A stretch of 5,792 nucleotides of DNA from the NCBI GenBank assembly GCA_020442095.1, contig JAGRKY010000232.1, forward strand, positions 1 to 5,792, read 5' to 3'. The notes under the pieces are model-generated. The model saw only the letters and a program-made list of their open reading frames with translations, was not told the origin of the DNA and did not search any database. This DNA is from Bauldia sp. (GTDB taxonomy: Bacteria > Pseudomonadota > Alphaproteobacteria > Rhizobiales > Kaistiaceae). Below, piece by piece: positions 5,298 to 5,792 of this stretch. A program made the translations under genes and the position numbers. Positions within the stretch are counted from its first letter, which is position 1; every line of letters starts with the position of its first letter.

Positions 5298-5792
5298 ATG
5301 AGCTATCGCGCGATGTATGCCTATGCGTGGGACCTGGCGGAGCGGGACCTCGGCGCGGTCGCCGACGAGGTCCGCGGGCTCGGTCTCGACACGATCACGC
5401 TGGCGACTAGCTATCACGCCGGCAAGTTCCTGCGTCCGCGCGGCAAGACCGGGAAGGTCTATTTCCCCGAGGACGGCACCGCCTATTACAGACCCGACCC
5501 ATCGCGCTACGCGGCGCTCAAGCCGGTCGAGAACAGCCTGCTGGCGACGCGCGATATCCTCGCCGAGCTCTGCGCGCTCGATTCCGTCGCCACCAATGCG
5601 TGGCTGGTGCTGACGCATAATTCGCGGCTCGGGATGCTCCATCCCGAGAGCTGCGTGCGGAACGCCTTCGGCGACCGGCTGATCTACAATCTCTGCCCGT
5701 CGGCGCCCGAGGTCCGCGCCTATGCGGTAGCGCTTTGCACCGATGTGACGGAAAACTATCCGGTCGTCGGCATCTCGCTGGAGACGCCGGGC
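5298..5792 (+). CDS. Unrecognised conserved-looking protein, possible TIM-barrel hydrolase, N-terminal part
   Basis: From the ATG at 5298 the frame stays open for 165 residues to the window edge. I cannot name the family. The start MSYRAMYAYAWDLAE followed by AVADEVRGLGLDTITLATSYHAGKFL (20-45) reads like the first strand-helix-strand of a TIM barrel. Residues 46-71 hold RPRGKTGKVYFPEDGTAYYRPDPSRY split by natural boundaries, a likely substrate-loop segment. WLVLTHNSRLG (102-112) and VVGISLETPG (156-165) look like further barrel strands with polar residues (His107, Asn108, Glu162) at their ends, as in glycoside hydrolases. There is no signal peptide, so it is probably cytoplasmic. The upstream GGGGG/CGG run (5288-5295) is a mediocre ribosome site. 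It lies beyond the repeat pair, so it may be co-transcribed with the importer or have its own promoter. Function unknown. Confidence 0.75.
   Translation, partial: MSYRAMYAYAWDLAERDLGAVADEVRGLGLDTITLATSYHAGKFLRPRGKTGKVYFPEDGTAYYRPDPSRYAALKPVENSLLATRDILAELCALDSVATNAWLVLTHNSRLGMLHPESCVRNAFGDRLIYNLCPSAPEVRAYAVALCTDVTENYPVVGISLETPG

Noticed and set aside
5071..5301. Small frames on both strands over the 5087-5297 gap.
   Set aside because: They are generated by the inverted palindromic repeats, and no ribosome site or recognisable protein pattern supports them.

Overview
The window is GC-rich chromosomal DNA with strong G/C preference at third codon positions. Gene content (RpiR-type regulator, NitT/TauT-type ABC importer, D-aminoacylase-type amidohydrolase) and the palindromic repeat at 5114-5260 suggest an alphaproteobacterium, probably Hyphomicrobiales (Rhizobiales). 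That placement is an inference; there is no rRNA or other marker.

Layout. Positions 1-1487 hold a leftward two-gene unit: an RpiR/MurR-family regulator (1487 to 525) followed, with a 4-bp ATGA overlap, by the first 176 codons of an N-acyl-D-amino-acid deacylase-type amidohydrolase (528 to 1, running off the edge). A 318-bp divergent region (1488-1805) carries two copies of one operator-like palindrome, TGWAA-N5-TTWCA, one in front of each unit, and a strong hairpin in the leader of the rightward unit. Rightward come an ABC ATPase (1806-2624), an inner-membrane permease (2655-3509, TTG start), a Tat-type periplasmic binding protein (3552-4691) and, after a GC hairpin, a 113-residue VOC/glyoxalase-fold protein (4745-5086). 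A 211-bp gap follows, filled mostly by two inverted copies of a palindromic repeat (REPIN-like). At the right edge, 5298-5792, is the start of an unrecognised conserved-looking protein, possibly a TIM-barrel hydrolase.

How it may work together. The regulator's SIS domain would sense a small, probably phosphorylated, ligand and bind both palindromes, controlling itself plus the amidohydrolase on one side and the importer plus VOC protein on the other. The simplest reading is a scavenging locus: an importer brings in an organic nitrogen or carbon compound, the amidohydrolase cleaves an N-acyl (or related amide) bond, and the VOC and right-edge proteins process or sense an intermediate. The compound cannot be told from sequence. 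The shared operators are the strongest direct evidence that the two arms form one regulon.

Both edge genes are truncated by the window, not visibly broken. No tRNA, rRNA, CRISPR, transposase or phage gene was seen.
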